Source: Roseovarius sp. TE539
Lineage (GTDB): Bacteria > Pseudomonadota > Alphaproteobacteria > Rhodobacterales > Rhodobacteraceae
DNA length: 49,069 bases
Assembly: GCF_003298505.1 (NCBI RefSeq)
Contig: NZ_QNGB01000026.1
Span: 1-49,069, forward strand
Direction of reading: 5' to 3'
In this document: positions 24,472 to 35,697 of the stretch, piece by piece
Numbering within the stretch: position 1 is the first letter of the stretch
Layout of the letters: each line of letters begins with the position of its first letter
The notes under the pieces: model-generated
Database searches by the model: none
Told to the model about the DNA's origin: nothing
What the model saw: the letters and a program-made list of their open reading frames with translations, nothing else
Translations under genes and position numbers: made by a program

Positions 24472-25402
24472 TGCCGCCCACCTCTTCGGGCGCCGCATCC
24501 CCATTCGCGTCACTGTCGACCGGATCATCGATCTCCCGCGGGGATGTGGGCACGACCAGCCCGCCCGCCGTGCCGATGTCCGGGCGCGCATAATCGCGCA
24601 GGACGCGCAGGAATTCCAGACGCTCGTAATCCGCGGCCAGCCGCAGGCGCAGGCGGCCGCCGGGATCCTCCGTTACCTGCCCGACCAGCAGGCCCGCCGG
24701 AAAAACGCCTCCGTCACCCGAAGAGATCACCCGGTCGCCCGGCCGCACCTGATCCACGTTCTCGATGAACTCGATCCTCGGTGCGGCCGTGTTATCTCCC
24801 GAAACGAGTGCGCGCTGCCCGGATGGCTGTATCGTCACCGGTATGCGGCTGGAACTGTCGGTCAGCAGAATCACGCGGGCCGTGTTCTCGCCCACGCCCG
24901 AAATGCGTCCGACAAGGCCAAGACCGTCCATTGCCGCCCATCCGTCGACGATACCGTCCCGCGCGCCGACATTCACCACCACCGACTGGCGGAAGGGCGA
25001 GCCGCTGTCGGCCATGACCACGCCGGTCACGTAAGTCAGGCGCGGATCGAGCCGCACGTTGTTGAGATCCAGCAAGCGGGCGTTTTCCTGTTCCAGTTGA
25101 AGCGCCGCTTCCTTCCATGCCTTCATCTGCTGCAGTTCGCGGCGCAATTCCTGGTTCTGCTGGTGGATGCGCTGATAGGCTTGGAAGTCGCGGAGGATGT
25201 TCACCGCGCCCGTGACCGGGGCCATCGCCCAGTCGAAGCCGGGCACGAAACGGTCCACGATCTGGGCGCGGAACCTTTCCACCCTCGGGCTGTCGATACG
25301 CCAAAGAACGAACAGGCCGAGAAGGCATATCACTATTATACCCAGCAAAAGCCGCTTCAGCGGGCCGGTGAAATCGTCGCTTTGTGTCCGGTCTCTGGCC
25401 AA
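24464..25402 (-). CDS. mreC: Cell shape-determining protein MreC
   Basis: This 312-residue bitopic protein has a short basic N-terminus, a transmembrane helix (about residues 14-34), a coiled coil (about 70-110, NQELRRELQQMKAWKEAALQ) and a beta-rich MreC domain. That domain contains YVTGVVMADSGSPFRQSVVV and the PGDRVISSGDGGVFPAGLLVG block typical of the family. The last 40 residues are a disordered, Asp/Gly-rich tail. MreC sits in the periplasm and bridges MreB/MreD to PBP2. It is 31 bases downstream of mreB and overlaps mreD. Confidence 0.94.
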   Translation of the reverse strand: MARDRTQSDDFTGPLKRLLLGIIVICLLGLFVLWRIDSPRVERFRAQIVDRFVPGFDWAMAPVTGAVNILRDFQAYQRIHQQNQELRRELQQMKAWKEAALQLEQENARLLDLNNVRLDPRLTYVTGVVMADSGSPFRQSVVVNVGARDGIVDGWAAMDGLGLVGRISGVGENTARVILLTDSSSRIPVTIQPSGQRALVSGDNTAAPRIEFIENVDQVRPGDRVISSGDGGVFPAGLLVGQVTEDPGGRLRLRLAADYERLEFLRVLRDYARPDIGTAGGLVVPTSPREIDDPVDSDANGDAAPEEVGGNG

Positions 25403-25433
25403 CGGTACCCCCTTCTGTCAAAAGGTGGGCGGT

Positions 25434-26962
<1,529 letters not shown>

Positions 26963-27859
26963 TCAGGCCATGACTTCGATTCTGGCGCTGCCGAATTGAT
27001 CGACCAGACGATGGCCGGCCTTTCGGTCCAGCAGGCAAAGCGCCGTCGACAGACCGTCCGCGAGGACCGCACTGGAGGCCGAGACCGAGACAAGACCTTG
27101 GCGCGGCGCCGTGCCGGCCGGATTCAGGATGTGGCCCTGTCCGCCTTCGAGAACCGTTCCCTCCGGGGCCGAGGTGGCCAGGGCGCGATCGCTCAGCGCG
27201 ACGCGGTGCAGAACCTGGCCGTCGATCCCGGAAATGCCCGCTTGCCACGGCGTGTCGCGCGCATTGTGCCCGCATGCCGCTATTTCGCCGATATCCACGA
27301 GGACATTCCGGAACCCCTCGCGTTTCAGGAGTGCGGCAATTTCATCGGTGATGTAGCCCTGCGCGATGCCATTGAGCGTGAGCGCCATGCCGCTGCGGGA
27401 AAAACGGATTCGCCTGGTACCGAAGTGAACGCCTCCCCATCCGATCGCCTTGCGGGCGACGGACGTGTCGCCGCCATGTGCCAGCGTCTGCCAGAGTGGC
27501 TGTACCGTCGGGTCGAATGCGCCGTCGGAACCGTCGTGCAGTGCGCCGGCCAGTGACAGGACTTCCAGCATCTCGGGCGGTGGCGCGTGCAAAAAGCCAT
27601 CGCGGTTGAGGCGTGAGATGGCGCTTTGATCGCGGTAAAGGCTGAAGATGCCCTCAAGCCGGTGAAGGGCGTCTTCGAGGGCCGCCAGGACCGGGCGTGC
27701 CTCTGCCCGGGTAATGCCTGCAAGCACCACGGATGCCGGCGCGCCCAGGGCGACACCGCGCCAGACGGCCCGAGCGGATCGGGCCGCGGTGCGCTGCGGA
27801 ATGGCCATTGCGGCTGCGGCGGCGGAGATGGTCAGGAAACGGCGGCGGGTGAAGGTCAT
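26963..27859 (-). CDS. nosX: NosX: ApbE-type FAD:protein FMN transferase of the nos operon
   Basis: This 298-residue protein has a twin-arginine signal (MTFTRRRFLTISAAAAAMA, cleavage after RTAA). An ApbE domain follows with GIFSLYRDQSAISRLNRDG, SDGAFDPTVQPLW, LNGIAQGYITDEIAALL and VDIGEIAACG, the last being the conserved flavin-binding block. NosX transfers FMN to NosR in the periplasm and so supports electron delivery to NosZ. It overlaps nosL by four bases and is the last gene of the operon. The start at 27859 is fixed by the Tat motif; a much longer frame reads through nosL in another register. Confidence 0.92.
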   Translation of the reverse strand: MTFTRRRFLTISAAAAAMAIPQRTAARSARAVWRGVALGAPASVVLAGITRAEARPVLAALEDALHRLEGIFSLYRDQSAISRLNRDGFLHAPPPEMLEVLSLAGALHDGSDGAFDPTVQPLWQTLAHGGDTSVARKAIGWGGVHFGTRRIRFSRSGMALTLNGIAQGYITDEIAALLKREGFRNVLVDIGEIAACGHNARDTPWQAGISGIDGQVLHRVALSDRALATSAPEGTVLEGGQGHILNPAGTAPRQGLVSVSASSAVLADGLSTALCLLDRKAGHRLVDQFGSARIEVMA

Positions 27860-28371
27860 GACGGGGCCTCCTCCTTGAGTGTCACATCGACGGGCGCGAG
27901 CACCGTATCGGGGGGAATGTCCTCCATGAGCATTACCCGGCCGCCCTTGCGGCTTGCGAAATCCCGCGCCGCGCCCGGATCGGCAAACGGGACGATCTCC
28001 GGGGCGCCCATTCCGCCGGCGACATCGGAGCCGACGACGAAATGGCTGCCGCCTGCGGGGATCCAGTTGTCCTTGCCGGGGCTTTCCCAGCTGGGTGCGA
28101 TACCCATGTCGCTGACATAGAAGGCAAGGATGCCGCCATCGCGTTCCGGGCCCTTCACATAGGCAAGGGCGTCCCGCACCTGTGCAAAGAATATTGGATC
28201 CGGGAAACCCTCTATGTGGATCTGTGCCTTCGGTCCGGGGTGCTGATCGATCTGCATCAGGCAAAAATGGCTGACCGCCTCCCGGGTCATTGTCACCGGG
28301 TCCGGCGCTTTGGCTTCCTCGTCCTGGCAGGCGATCAATCCGAACGCGGCAAGCAACAACAGGCGTTTCAT
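27856..28371 (-). CDS. nosL: NosL copper-binding lipoprotein
   Basis: This 171-residue protein has a lipoprotein signal (MKRLLLLAAFGLIACQ, lipobox L-I-A-C with Cys15). The NosL domain includes FCLMQIDQHPGPKAQIHIEG near residue 36, where the Cys-x-Met pair is the proposed Cu(I) ligand set, and a late FASRKGGRVMLMEDIPPD segment. NosL delivers copper towards the NosZ cluster together with NosDFY. Four-base overlaps on both sides (nosY, nosX) show coupling. The true start at 28371 is set by the lipobox. Confidence 0.93.
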   Translation of the reverse strand: MKRLLLLAAFGLIACQDEEAKAPDPVTMTREAVSHFCLMQIDQHPGPKAQIHIEGFPDPIFFAQVRDALAYVKGPERDGGILAFYVSDMGIAPSWESPGKDNWIPAGGSHFVVGSDVAGGMGAPEIVPFADPGAARDFASRKGGRVMLMEDIPPDTVLAPVDVTLKEEAPS

Positions 28372-29192
28372 GGTTCGGTCCTCCGGAATGCGGCCGCGGC
28401 GAGCGCGAGTGCGACCACGGGCCAGACAAAGAGTGATGCCGGCGCGGCCCAGACGGGCAGGGCGGCCCCCGCCCCCGCCATGCCGGTTATCAGCGCCACC
28501 TCCTGGGAGCCCGAGACGTTCCAGAGGCGGAAGGCATCGGCCGGGTTTGCCGCCAGAAGCCACGGGAAAACATGCTGCGTGAAGGCCCCGCCGCCGTCGA
28601 AGACCACCGCGCCAAGAAGGCCCAGATCATAAAGCACGACCATCACCAGCCAGAGCCCCACCGCCAGGCCGGCCGCGCCGGCGACGGTGCTGGACAATGC
28701 CGACGCCACGTAGCCCAGGGCCATGAAGGAAGCGCCCAGCAGGATCGCCGTGGCGATGAGCCGACCGAGTGCCATCAGGCTGTCCGGTCCCGCGCCGCCA
28801 CTCATCGCCGCCGCCGCGCCCGCCGCGCCCAGCCCCAGCGTGATCGCGATCCCAAGCACCGAGAGGTGTGCGCAGAACTTGCCAAGCAGCATCTCGCCAC
28901 GCGACAGGGGATAGGTCAGCACCAGGCCCAGTGTGCCGCGCTCCGCCTCGCCCGCTATCGCGTCGAAAGAGATCATCAGCGCGAGGAAGGGCGCGAGGTA
29001 GACGGCAAGCGTTGTCATCGACGCCACGGAGACGGTCAACAGGTCCACCCCCAGCGTGCCCGTCGGCGCGGACCCCGCGAAGGTCAGGGCCAGGGCAAAG
29101 AGCAGCATCATCAGCGTGGCCGAGAAAAGCCACCGGTTGCGCCGCTGGATGCGGAACTCCATCGCGGCGATTGCCAGAATGTGCCTGATCAT
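28368..29192 (-). CDS. nosY: NosY: ABC transporter permease for NosZ copper-site maturation
   Basis: This 274-residue ABC-2-type permease has six hydrophobic segments. It opens MIRHILAIAAMEFRIQRRNR and contains FDAIAGEAERGTLGLVLTYPLSRGEMLLGKF, the conserved coupling-helix-like motif of NosY and related ABC-2 proteins. With NosF and NosD it forms the NosDFY machine, which acts on the copper/sulfide centre of NosZ. The ATG at 29192 overlaps the nosF stop by four bases; an ATG six codons earlier is possible but less likely. Confidence 0.92.
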   Translation of the reverse strand: MIRHILAIAAMEFRIQRRNRWLFSATLMMLLFALALTFAGSAPTGTLGVDLLTVSVASMTTLAVYLAPFLALMISFDAIAGEAERGTLGLVLTYPLSRGEMLLGKFCAHLSVLGIAITLGLGAAGAAAAMSGGAGPDSLMALGRLIATAILLGASFMALGYVASALSSTVAGAAGLAVGLWLVMVVLYDLGLLGAVVFDGGGAFTQHVFPWLLAANPADAFRLWNVSGSQEVALITGMAGAGAALPVWAAPASLFVWPVVALALAAAAFRRTEP

Positions 29193-30097
29193 CGCAGCTC
29201 CTCCCCGCAATAGTGCCGGTAAAGGTCTTCAAGGCTGGGCGGTGTCATTTCCACGTCGCACACCGCGTCTCCCATCTCGGCGATGCGAGCCAGCCGCGCC
29301 ATCTTCTCATCGGCCGGGCAGTGCAGTTCCAGAGCCGTCCCGTTGACGCGGGTACCCCCGAGCGCCGCCTGCACCCGGTCCGCCGCGCCCGCCTGAGCGG
29401 TCAGATGAATGCGCGTGGGAAGGTCCGCGGAGCGGCTCAGGGCCTTCAGGCTGTCATCCGCCACGAGCCGCCCCTGGCGAAGAATGGCAATCCGGTCGGT
29501 GCGGGCTTCCAGTTCGGTAAGGGCGTGGCTGGCAATGAGGATCGCGGTACCATTTGCGGCCATTTCGTCGACGACAGCATACACGTCGTGCCGCGAAACC
29601 GGGTCGAGTCCGCTTGTGGGTTCGTCGAGCAAGACCACGCGCCGGCGGCCGAGAAGGGTCTGCGCGAGCCCCAGGCGCTGGCGCATCCCCTTGGAATAGG
29701 TGCCGACCCTGGCATCGGCGGCCCCGGCGAGGCCGACCCGCTCAAGAAGCGGCATCACGGTGCTGGAAGGCTCTCCGGCGAGTCGGGCGAAGGTGGTGAG
29801 GTGTTCACGGCCGGTCAAAGCGGGGTGAAACGCCACCTGTTCGGGCAGGTAGGCCGTCGCCCGCCGCGCGGCGCCGCTGCCGGGTCGGTGACAGTTGACC
29901 GAAATCTGACCGGCGGTCGCCCGGAGTAGGCCCAGCACCAGCCGTACCAGCGTCGACTTGCCGGCGCCGTTGTGGCCCAGCAGTGCCACCCGCTCTCCCG
30001 GCGCCACGCTGACCGACACGTCGCTCAGAACCTCCCGGCGTCCGTAGCGCTTGGTCAGTCCCTCGGTGACGAGGGCGCATTTTCCGTCATCCCTCAT
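29189..30097 (-). CDS. nosF: NosF: ATP-binding protein of the NosDFY complex
   Basis: This 302-residue ABC ATPase has Walker A GHNGAGKST (about residues 38-46), signature YSKGMRQRLGLAQ, Walker B VVLLDEPTSGLDP and a C-terminal regulatory extension of about 90 residues, as usual for NosF/CcmA-like subunits. It hydrolyses ATP to drive NosDY during copper-site assembly of nitrous-oxide reductase. It starts within the last codons of nosD (11-base overlap) and overlaps nosY by four bases. Confidence 0.93.
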   Translation of the reverse strand: MRDDGKCALVTEGLTKRYGRREVLSDVSVSVAPGERVALLGHNGAGKSTLVRLVLGLLRATAGQISVNCHRPGSGAARRATAYLPEQVAFHPALTGREHLTTFARLAGEPSSTVMPLLERVGLAGAADARVGTYSKGMRQRLGLAQTLLGRRRVVLLDEPTSGLDPVSRHDVYAVVDEMAANGTAILIASHALTELEARTDRIAILRQGRLVADDSLKALSRSADLPTRIHLTAQAGAADRVQAALGGTRVNGTALELHCPADEKMARLARIAEMGDAVCDVEMTPPSLEDLYRHYCGEELR

Positions 30098-31361
30098 GGT
30101 GTCTCTCCCATTGCGGCCGGTCGATCTCGACCGGTTTCATCATCGGTGCTGTGTCCACCACGCCGCCCGGCAGGAGCGCCGGAAAGGCGGATTGCGCCCA
30201 TTTCACCAGTTGCACGGCCGGAGCGCCGAGCAGGAGCTTGGCGGCGGGCTGTGTCCAGAGCACGTGATCCATGCTGTCATTGGGCCGGTAAGGCACGTCC
30301 GCGCGGCCGTCGCCGTCAAGGTCATAGGCCGCGAAATCGGACCAATAGTTGCCGGTTCCGTCCACGCTCCAGTCAAGCCACTTGCTGCCGACGTATTTCA
30401 CCTGCGTCCGATTGCCGAGAAAGGCGTTTCGGTATATCCGGTTGCGCTCCGATCCGGCGGTGAAATGCACACCTGTTGGACACCCTTCGAAGCGGTTGCC
30501 TGTGATCTCGTTCTTGTGCGCGTTGTAGATGAACAGGCACTTCTCCCTGCCTTTCACCACGAGGTTGCCGGTCACCTCGGAGCTGTTGGCGTAGTTCAGC
30601 ATGATTCCGTGCTTTCCATCGCGGATGGAAATATTGTTCCGGACCTGCACCCCCCTGGAATACATCACCGCGAAGCCGAGGTGATTGCCGATCGAGAGAT
30701 TGTCAGACACCTCCGAGTTGTTGGCGTACATGTAATGCACGGCAAATCGCAGATCGCGGAAACGGTTGCCGGTGAAGGTGTTGTCGTTGGACGTGTTGAC
30801 GAAGATCCCGTCGCGACCCCAGCGGATGTCGTTGCCGGTCACCTCGGCCCCCGGCGCATTCCAGACATAAACGCCGTTGCCGCGGTCGTTCATCCGGTGA
30901 TCCTGCCGGCCCTCGATGACGTTACCTGCCACGAGCGCATTCCGGGCACCGTGGATGTCCACGCCGTAAAGGTTGCCGATCAGCCTGTTGCCGATAACCC
31001 TCGCGTCATTGGCGCCCTTGAGCAGGCGCACCCCGCTGTCGATGTTCTGGTGATCATCGCCCGACCCCCGGATCAGGCAGTTGCGGATTTCCACCGCCCT
31101 TGCCGTGACCGTCAGCACGGAGCCTTGACCGCCTCCGTGGATTTCCGCGCCCTTGCGGCACATCAGGGTGAGCGGTTTCGCGATTTCAATGCCGCCGGTG
31201 TGGCGGCCCGGGCCGAGGCGGAGGATATCCCCCGCCCCGGCGGAGTGAAGCGCCTGTTCCAGCGCCCTGCCACCCGCGGGCACCTCAACCGTTCCCGCCG
31301 CCACGGAGACGGGCATGACGAGGCCGAGGGCCAGCAGGAGTCGGGCAAGGCGCCAGATCAT
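30087..31361 (-). CDS. nosD: NosD: periplasmic beta-helix protein for NosZ maturation
   Basis: This 424-residue protein has a Sec signal (MIWRLARLLLALGLVMPVSV, cleavage after AAG) and a right-handed parallel beta-helix of CASH/pectate-lyase type. About ten imperfect repeats of the N-x-I-x-G-N pattern are visible, such as RVIGNRLIGNLYGVDIHGA, EVTGNDIRWGRDGIFV and EITGNRFEGCPTGVHF. The C-terminal part (DLDGDGRADVPYRPND) matches NosD. It docks on NosY and NosZ. It begins two bases after the nosZ stop. Confidence 0.93.
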   Translation of the reverse strand: MIWRLARLLLALGLVMPVSVAAGTVEVPAGGRALEQALHSAGAGDILRLGPGRHTGGIEIAKPLTLMCRKGAEIHGGGQGSVLTVTARAVEIRNCLIRGSGDDHQNIDSGVRLLKGANDARVIGNRLIGNLYGVDIHGARNALVAGNVIEGRQDHRMNDRGNGVYVWNAPGAEVTGNDIRWGRDGIFVNTSNDNTFTGNRFRDLRFAVHYMYANNSEVSDNLSIGNHLGFAVMYSRGVQVRNNISIRDGKHGIMLNYANSSEVTGNLVVKGREKCLFIYNAHKNEITGNRFEGCPTGVHFTAGSERNRIYRNAFLGNRTQVKYVGSKWLDWSVDGTGNYWSDFAAYDLDGDGRADVPYRPNDSMDHVLWTQPAAKLLLGAPAVQLVKWAQSAFPALLPGGVVDTAPMMKPVEIDRPQWERHHEG

Positions 31362-31363
31362 TG

Positions 31364-33274
31364 TCAGGATCCCCGCGGCTCGACCAGCATCCGCCCGCGC
31401 ATCTCCATGTGCAGGGCGTGGCAGAACCACTGGCAGTAGAACCAGTGAACGCCCGGTCGGTCGGCGGTGAAGGTGACCGAGGCGGTGGCCTGCGGCGCGA
31501 CCTCGAAGGCGATCCCGTGGTTGGACAGCGTCCAGCCATGGGACACGTCGTCCACATCGTCGAGGTTGGTGATATAGACAGTGACCTCGTCACCCTGCCG
31601 CACGGTGAACTTCTCCATGCTGAAGGTGGGGGCTATGGACCACATGTAGACGCGCACCCTGTTGCCGTCCCGGATCGGCTCCGGATGGCCGTCTTCCAGC
31701 ACCACGCCATCGGCCTCGGCCTGTTTGCGGGCCTCTTCGAACATCGGATCGTCACGCGACCAGACATTGACGGGATTGACGATGTCACGGCGCACGATGA
31801 TGCAGTCATGAGGTTCGGCAAATGTTGGGCCGTCGTGGACCACCGGCATGTCATCCTGGGTGATGTCGAGAAGCTGTTCGTTCTCGGGCTTCAGCGGGCC
31901 GACGTTGATGAACCGGTCCTTCGAGAATTTGTTGAGTGAGATCAGCCACTTGCCATCTGCTTCCTTGGTCTCTCCCATGGAGGTGTGGTTGTGGCCCGGC
32001 TGGTACATCACATCGGTCTTGGTCACGATCGGGTCCACGTCCTCGCCTGCATAGGCGCGCACGGCCTTCTCGATGTCCCATTTCACGATCTGACTGTCGA
32101 GGAACAGCGTCGTGTAGGCAAAGCCCTTGTTGTCGAAGGCGGTGTGAAGCGGTCCAAGACCAAGCTCCGGTTCGGCCACGATACAGGAGCGTTCCTCGGC
32201 ATCATCGTTGAAGAGCGCATCCACCTTTTCCACGTCGATCACCGAGACTGTCGGCGACAGTTTGCCGTTGAGCATCACGTGCCTGCCGTCCGGCGCGGTA
32301 TTGCACCCGTGCGGGCTGTTGGGGATGGGGACATAGCGGGTGTATTTCTTGTTTCTGTCCTTGCGCCCGTCGATCACCTTGACGCCGCTGTATTCGGTGT
32401 AGTCGCCGGCCTCGATGCCGGCCTCGATCTCCTTGATGTTGAAAATCACACAGTGATCCATCTCGTTTTCCGTCATCTCGGCAAGGTTCATCCCCATTTC
32501 CGAGTTGTAGGAGGTCGAGAACGCGTATTTCCCCTGATAATCGGCATCACAATTGTCGAGGTTGCCCGAGACCATGACCTGCCAGGCGATCTCCATCGTG
32601 TCGCCGTCGATGGCCGTGAAAACGTTCACGTATTCATCCGGCTCGTCGAGGATCGAACCGTCGTTGACGATCGGCATCTCGTGCTCGCCATTGGCGAAGA
32701 CATAGCCCGTCCGCGGGAACTTCTGCGGGCGCAGCCCGTGGATGTCGCCGGTGTTGGGGATCTCGATGATCTTGTCGCATTTCATCACGTCGCAGCGTAT
32801 CCGCGCCACGCGCGTATTGGCCTTGTCGTTCATGAACAGGTAGCGACCGTCGTAGGTGCCGTCGTTGAACGACATGTGCGGATGATGGAGATCGCCGTTG
32901 TCATAGGTTTTCATGCCGCGCTTGGCAAGAAAGCCCTTGGTTTCCTCGGTGAGGCCTTCCGTGAGGACCTTGAGCGACTCGTTGGTCTGGCCCCAGCCGG
33001 TGGCCGAACACCGGTTGAAGACCGGAACGCGCATCAGCTCACGCATCGACGGAAAACCCATGATGCGCAATTCACCCGTCTGGCCCGAGGACCAGAAACC
33101 ATAGTATTCATCGAGCTCGCCGGGGGCGAGATTGTACTGGTTCGCGGCTTGGGCGGGTTTGGCCCCGGCAAGAAGGCCTGCACCGGCCCCCGTTGTGGCG
33201 GCGATTGCGCTGGTTGCGGTGGCCCCCAGCATTCCACGCCGCGTCAGGTTGAACTTCTTCGTTGTATCAGACAT
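31364..33274 (-). CDS. nosZ: Nitrous-oxide reductase, clade I
   Basis: This 636-residue enzyme has a Tat signal peptide ([20 protein letters not shown]), which identifies clade I NosZ. The seven-bladed propeller carries the CuZ histidines in [35 protein letters not shown] and EPHDCI. The C-terminal cupredoxin domain holds the CuA ligands Cys614, Cys618, His622 and Met625 in [12 protein letters not shown], with the HGWTLSNHG histidines upstream. It reduces N2O to N2 in the periplasm, the last step of denitrification. The start overlaps the end of nosR by eight bases. All expected ligand motifs are present, so it should be functional. Confidence 0.97.
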   Translation of the reverse strand: MSDTTKKFNLTRRGMLGATATSAIAATTGAGAGLLAGAKPAQAANQYNLAPGELDEYYGFWSSGQTGELRIMGFPSMRELMRVPVFNRCSATGWGQTNESLKVLTEGLTEETKGFLAKRGMKTYDNGDLHHPHMSFNDGTYDGRYLFMNDKANTRVARIRCDVMKCDKIIEIPNTGDIHGLRPQKFPRTGYVFANGEHEMPIVNDGSILDEPDEYVNVFTAIDGDTMEIAWQVMVSGNLDNCDADYQGKYAFSTSYNSEMGMNLAEMTENEMDHCVIFNIKEIEAGIEAGDYTEYSGVKVIDGRKDRNKKYTRYVPIPNSPHGCNTAPDGRHVMLNGKLSPTVSVIDVEKVDALFNDDAEERSCIVAEPELGLGPLHTAFDNKGFAYTTLFLDSQIVKWDIEKAVRAYAGEDVDPIVTKTDVMYQPGHNHTSMGETKEADGKWLISLNKFSKDRFINVGPLKPENEQLLDITQDDMPVVHDGPTFAEPHDCIIVRRDIVNPVNVWSRDDPMFEEARKQAEADGVVLEDGHPEPIRDGNRVRVYMWSIAPTFSMEKFTVRQGDEVTVYITNLDDVDDVSHGWTLSNHGIAFEVAPQATASVTFTADRPGVHWFYCQWFCHALHMEMRGRMLVEPRGS

Positions 33275-35456
33275 TTGAGGTCTCCTTTTCTCCCTCGTTT
33301 CCTGTCAGCAGTGTTTTCATCCGGGTTTCGCTTGATTTTGCGGCCGAATGATCGCGCGCCCTTCGTTTCAGTTGCCGGATGACAACCGGGCACTTGGATT
33401 CGGATTGATAAAGCACCTGGCAGTGCAAGCAGTTGACACATTCGTTCGGATTGATCTCGCCGGTGGGGTGGATCGCCTGAACGGGGCATTCGTTTGCACA
33501 GGTCTGGCAGGGGCTGCCGCACTCGTGATAACGTTTGAGCCAGTCGAACATCCGCATCCGCGCAGGTATCGCCAGTGCCGCTCCGAGCGGGCACAGGTAA
33601 CGGCAGTAGAATCTTTCCACGAAGAGGCCGATCACCAGAAGCGCCACCGCGAAGACGACAAAGGGCCAGTCGCGCATGAACTTCAGGACGATAGCCGTCT
33701 TGAACGGCTCCACCTCGGCCAGCCTTTCCGCCATCGGGATCGACGCCAGCGATACCCCGAAGAGGCCGAGGAAGATCATGTATTTCACCGGCCAGAGCCT
33801 CTCGTGCAGGCCCCATGGCAATTCCCATTGCGGTACCTTGAGGGCGCGCGCGATCCTGTTGGTGAGTTCCTGCAGGGCGCCGAAGGGGCAGAGCCATCCG
33901 CAATAGGCCCCGCGCCCCCAGAAAATGAGGGCGGCGGCCACGGCGAACCACTGAATGAAAACCAGCGGATCGAGCAGGAAGGCATCCCAGGTGAACCCGC
34001 CGCGAAGCGCACCGGCCAGCGCCATCAGGTTGACGACCGAGAGCTGCGCATTGGCGTACCAGCCGACGAAGACGAGCGTCATCGTCAGGAAGCCCGTGCG
34101 GAACCAGAAATAGAAACGTTCATGGCGGGTGATCTGCATCTGGAAGAAGAACGCCCCGGTCAGCACGGTGAGCATCACGCCCAGCACGCCAATCTCCACC
34201 TGCCGGTCCATCCAGATACGTTGCCAGAGGGCCGCCTTCGCGGCGGCTTCCTCGTCCGGCGCGTTCACCCTTGGCCGTGGCGCCAGGGGCATCAGGTATT
34301 TCTCCGGCAGGCGATAGCCGAGGTCATAGGTGATGAAGGTCTTCTCGATCGCGCCCACGGCCCGCTGCACCAGTAGTTGCAAGCGCCACGGCTCGGCCGG
34401 GTCGAAACCGCTGTCAGCGGGGATCCGGAACAGATCGAGTTCCCTGAAACTCGGTGAGCCCTCCGCGGCGACTTCTCCCAACCTGCGATGGTCCCGGTCG
34501 AAGAAGCGCACCGACCTGTCGCCCTGAATCAACTGGATACGGTCGAAAATGCCGCCACGGACATAGCCCGAACCCTTGAAGGAATACCGCCCGCGCCCTG
34601 CCACCAGCAGCGCGTGCTCGCCTTCGCCAAGCCAGTCCCGAAGATTGTCGTATTCGGCCTCTCCCAGCAGGCTGCGCCCGATCGTGGGCACGCTGACCAG
34701 CGCGGTCCGCATGTCGATGAAGGTTTCTCCGGGCGCGCCCTTTTCCGGGCGTTCGGCGGCACGAGTGTCGCCGCTTTCCTCGAAGCCGCGGTTGACCTGA
34801 CCGACATCGAGTGTCAGGCCCCGGATCGAACCGTCGCCGGCAAGGGCCTGCCAGTCGCGGATTTCGCCCTCACCCGTCCTGAGTTGTCGGCGCGGGCCCT
34901 TCTGTGCCACGGGCGAAAGGCCGCCCAGCCCGAGAGTCCGGGCGACCTTGAGCCCGCCGCGCACGAGGCTGTCGTCGATGACCATCACCGTGACCGTCGC
35001 GCCCGAGATGATATCCAGCGCGTGCGCGGTGCCCGATTGTGCCGCCTCCTCCTTGAGGTCCAGCCCGGCATACCCCTCGATCACGCCGCGCATCCTGGCT
35101 TCGGGGATTCCCACGAGCACGATCGGCTCGGAGTGCTCGACCAGCACGGCGCCGGTCATCACCGCATCCGGGTCGATCGCGGCGACAACGTGGATGGGTT
35201 TGCCGGAATAGCCCGTCGTGCCGGCGAAATCGGATGTCAGAAACGCCCATGCCACCCGCTCGCCATTCTTGAGCACCGGGGCGACGGGCAGGTCCTCGCG
35301 GACCGCCCCGAAACCGTCCGCACCGGGGACTAGCTGACCGGCCTCCACCTTGTCCAGAAAACGCGGCAATTCCGCTGCTTCGTCGGCGGTCGCAGCAATG
35401 GCGGTCATGCACCAAAGGGCTACGACAAGGAAAGGGATATGAATTCTGGCAAGCAC
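33267..35456 (-). CDS. nosR: NosR: flavin/iron-sulfur membrane electron donor and regulator for NosZ
   Basis: From the GTG at 35456 this is 729 residues: a signal/anchor ([20 protein letters not shown]) and a periplasmic FMN-binding domain with [14 protein letters not shown], whose Thr should take covalent FMN from NosX. Five or six membrane helices follow, with Cys-x3-Cys-Pro motifs ([27 protein letters not shown]). The C-terminal ferredoxin-like domain carries [14 protein letters not shown] and [15 protein letters not shown] is chosen because AAGGGGG lies five bases before it; a TTG at 35477 lacks a ribosome-binding site and falls in a palindrome. NosR is needed for NosZ activity and nos expression. 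Confidence 0.93.
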   Translation of the reverse strand: MLARIHIPFLVVALWCMTAIAATADEAAELPRFLDKVEAGQLVPGADGFGAVREDLPVAPVLKNGERVAWAFLTSDFAGTTGYSGKPIHVVAAIDPDAVMTGAVLVEHSEPIVLVGIPEARMRGVIEGYAGLDLKEEAAQSGTAHALDIISGATVTVMVIDDSLVRGGLKVARTLGLGGLSPVAQKGPRRQLRTGEGEIRDWQALAGDGSIRGLTLDVGQVNRGFEESGDTRAAERPEKGAPGETFIDMRTALVSVPTIGRSLLGEAEYDNLRDWLGEGEHALLVAGRGRYSFKGSGYVRGGIFDRIQLIQGDRSVRFFDRDHRRLGEVAAEGSPSFRELDLFRIPADSGFDPAEPWRLQLLVQRAVGAIEKTFITYDLGYRLPEKYLMPLAPRPRVNAPDEEAAAKAALWQRIWMDRQVEIGVLGVMLTVLTGAFFFQMQITRHERFYFWFRTGFLTMTLVFVGWYANAQLSVVNLMALAGALRGGFTWDAFLLDPLVFIQWFAVAAALIFWGRGAYCGWLCPFGALQELTNRIARALKVPQWELPWGLHERLWPVKYMIFLGLFGVSLASIPMAERLAEVEPFKTAIVLKFMRDWPFVVFAVALLVIGLFVERFYCRYLCPLGAALAIPARMRMFDWLKRYHECGSPCQTCANECPVQAIHPTGEINPNECVNCLHCQVLYQSESKCPVVIRQLKRRARDHSAAKSSETRMKTLLTGNEGEKETSNV

Positions 35457-35471
35457 ACAGGCCCCCTTTGA

Positions 35472-35485
35472 GATCAAACTTGATC
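35472..35485. promoter_or_regulatory. Perfect inverted repeat GATCAA-AC-TTGATC before nosR
   Basis: Six-base arms with a two-base spacer sit 16-29 bases upstream of the nosR GTG. The TTGATC/GATCAA words recall FNR half-sites, but the orientation is inside-out and the spacing wrong for a Crp/Fnr dimer. It may therefore be an mRNA leader element or a chance palindrome. Confidence 0.3.
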
Positions 35486-35513
35486 CCGTTTAGGCAGGAG
35501 CCGAAGATCGAAC

Positions 35514-35529
35514 GTTGTTCCTCAACAAC
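35514..35529. promoter_or_regulatory. Candidate Crp/Fnr-type box of the nos operon
   Basis: GTTGTT-CCTC-AACAAC is a perfect 6-4-6 palindrome, the exact geometry of FNR, Dnr and NnrR sites. The core TTGTT-N4-AACAA matches TTGAT-N4-ATCAA in 8 of 10 positions, with symmetrical changes. Its centre is about 65 bases upstream of the nosR GTG. If it acts at -41.5, transcription would begin near 35480, giving a 24-base leader. Confidence 0.6.
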
Positions 35530-35697
35530 AAGTGAGCAGGGTTTCACGGCACAAGCGCCGGAACATCGGTTCCCGCCTTTCGCGTGACGGCAACACCCGA
35601 GTCCAGCACGCGGCGTTTGAACGTCACATGTCACGGGATCGTGAGGTATGAGTCCTTGACTTGTCAAATGCGGGGAACCGCGCCGGCTGATAATGGC

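Noticed and set aside
30600..31200. Repetitive spacing in nosD considered as a DNA repeat or CRISPR-like array
   Set aside because: The periodicity comes from degenerate beta-helix coils at the protein level; there are no conserved DNA repeats with unique spacers.
35472..35485. GATCAA-AC-TTGATC taken as an FNR box
   Set aside because: Half-sites face the wrong way and the spacer is two bases, not the four needed for a Crp/Fnr dimer. It is kept only as an unexplained palindrome.
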